Source: Baylisascaris procyonis
Lineage: Eukaryota > Nematoda > Chromadorea > Rhabditida > Ascarididae
Length of the DNA stretch: 64,000 nucleotides
Assembly: GCA_037389465.1 (NCBI GenBank)
Contig: JAZARR010000250.1
Location: 1,612,001 to 1,676,000, forward strand
Reading direction: 5' to 3'
The notes beneath the pieces are model-generated. The model was not told the DNA's origin. It worked only from the letters and a program-made list of their open reading frames with translations, and did no database searches. The number at the start of each line of letters is the position of its first letter. The first letter of the stretch is position 1. This document shows, piece after piece, positions 62,587 through 64,000 of the stretch. A program made the position numbers and the translations under genes.

Positions 62587-63868
62587 TTATATAAAGTGAT
62601 AAATGTTTCTCAATTTCCGATGAACGGCCGGAAGAAGCGATGACCAATACCCAAATGAACAGTCATTGTCCACTATTTTCAAATAATTTATTCCGTCCAC
62701 CGTCGTAGAATAGTCCAAATCATCTCTGTGTAGCAATAATGACTTTTTTTTTAAACTGTGAAGTTTTCCATTAGTTAAAATATACCTCAAAAACTGATCG
62801 GTGACCTTGTCTACATGAGTGGTCTGCGCAGTTGCCATTGTGGATCGTTCGAGCGAAGTCGAAGCTACACCTCCTTCCTTTGATGTACCCAGGCTTACAC
62901 TATTCGAAGCAACGTTTCTTCCTTTCCAATTTTCAAATTTGATATTTGCAGTTGTGCTAGTCATTTGGCCACTTGTACTCGATGGCGCAATCGGTTGCTT
63001 TGCGGTACTCGGAACGCTGCAGCAGTTATCTTTGCGAATCTCTGCAGGAGTGATCGGCTTCGGCAACGTGACAATAGGTACGATAGGCGTTAAAGTGGTC
63101 ACATCTTTAGCAGTCGACTTGGTTAAGGGAGAAATTGGCCAATTGCCCCAATTATTTCTGGGTCCCATCTTCATATCTTGAGATTGAATATTTCTTTGTC
63201 GATTTTGTACTTCTTGTGGTAATGAGGAATCGACATGGTTGTCGGATACATGAAACATTCCAAGCTGAGATAATAGTGACTGTGGAATGATCGGTCGATT
63301 GCTTTGAAACGGTGAAGCTGTAACCTGCAAGTTTGAAGGATGTGATATTGAATGTAGCTGAATTCCTCTAATAAATCTATTGTAATGATTATGTGATTAT
63401 ACTGTAGAATGTAAAAACTCGGCAAATAACATAACAGTGAATCGATCATTTCCTTCGGCTATACTCTTAGAATCCTGGGGTTCATTTTTGAATAATTCGT
63501 TACATTTCATCCAACTCGACTATTTTCCTCATCTCTTCCCTCTTCCCGCACCTCCCTCGCGTTATTTCCTCCAACATTTCTGTTGGCGTTTTTCCCCATT
63601 AAGCCTCTTCTCGGGTAAAATTTTCTCCTTGCAAATATAATATGTGAGAACATACTTGACATGCGACTAATATAGTCGGTCTATGTTTAATAAGCAAAGA
63701 ATAAACAACCTTGTGTAAATGTCTCGCCTGTTGATCAGCACTATGCAAAGGATATATTGGAGGAATGGGATTGCGATTATCGATTGTTAATTGACACATA
63801 AAAGAGTATTGTCGATCACATAGCGTTTGTGCTTGTCGATCCATTTGAACATAGATACGATTTTCCAT
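62587..63868 (-). CDS. unrecognised Ser/Thr-rich protein
   Basis: Two exons on the minus strand: 63868-63656, ending in a strong GTATGT donor, and 63324-62587 after an ACTTGCAG acceptor. They join in phase 0 and give 316 residues. The ATG at 63868 follows a CTTGTAG acceptor (63881) by 12 bases, as in a trans-spliced or 5'-UTR-spliced message. The first exon encodes a compact block ([14 protein letters not shown], then [29 protein letters not shown]) that looks folded and conserved. The long middle is low-complexity, rich in Ser, Thr and Pro. The end (near [21 protein letters not shown]) looks ordered again. No signal peptide or membrane segment is seen. An AATAAA overlaps the stop region (62588-62583 on the minus strand). 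It points the same way as the ZP gene, whose first visible exon is about 380 bp downstream. I do not know the family. Confidence 0.6.
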
Positions 63869-64000
63869 TAGGTCGATTACCTACAAGGAATCAGCACCTT
63901 ATATAACCGCAAGGATTACCTGTTGCTAAGTGGAAAACGAATAAAAACATCGGATTTCGTTGTGGATTTATTTCATCTGAAGAATTTAAATTTAGTAAAA

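Noticed and set aside
62819..63181. 120-codon plus-strand frame
   Set aside because: It is the antisense shadow of the second exon of the minus-strand Ser/Thr-rich gene.

Overview
The window is AT-rich animal DNA with intron-split genes, and the best reading is a nematode outside Caenorhabditis. Three things point there: the chaperonin gene has worm-like sequence, acceptors are mostly T-rich ending in TTTCAG or TTTTAG, and there is a degenerate interstitial tract of TTAGGC, the nematode telomere unit. Introns run from tens of bases to about 7 kb and hold most of the repeats. There is no sign of bacterial, plasmid or viral gene organisation.

Layout. (1) 1-6236, plus: the 3' part of a CCT6 (CCT/TRiC zeta) gene in seven exons; about 190 N-terminal residues lie left of the window. 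Its last intron carries tandem copies of the final splice acceptor. (2) 6237-19386: mostly no recognisable gene. A GC-richer island at 7382-9070 has coding-like, splice-compatible reading on the plus strand and a competing reading on the minus strand. (3) 19387-32870, plus: a complete eight-exon gene for a sphingomyelin synthase-type membrane enzyme. Its introns hold a 30-bp repeat array of alternating orientation, the telomeric tract and a possible alternative first exon. (4) 32871-36735: intergenic. (5) 36736-45424, plus: an MDC1-like checkpoint mediator gene with an N-terminal TQ site, an FHA domain, a Ser/Lys/Arg-rich middle and a BRCT-like C-terminus. (6) 43115-57720: a tandem duplication of about 6.3 kb. 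It copies the 3' exons of the MDC1-like gene plus a 105-bp satellite. The second gene copy has an in-frame stop and looks decayed. (7) 57720-59035: no secure gene. (8) 59036-62204, minus: C-terminal half of a ZP-domain (cuticlin-type) membrane protein with a furin-like site. (9) 62587-63868, minus: a two-exon Ser/Thr-rich protein I do not recognise.

The genes do not form a pathway: protein folding, sphingolipid synthesis, DNA damage signalling and extracellular matrix are unrelated jobs. The most unusual parts are the MDC1-like gene with its partial tandem duplication and satellite, the alternating-orientation array, and the decoy splice acceptors in the CCT6 intron. Exon boundaries were worked out by hand from reading frame, phase and GT/AG signals. 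No alignment or search was run.
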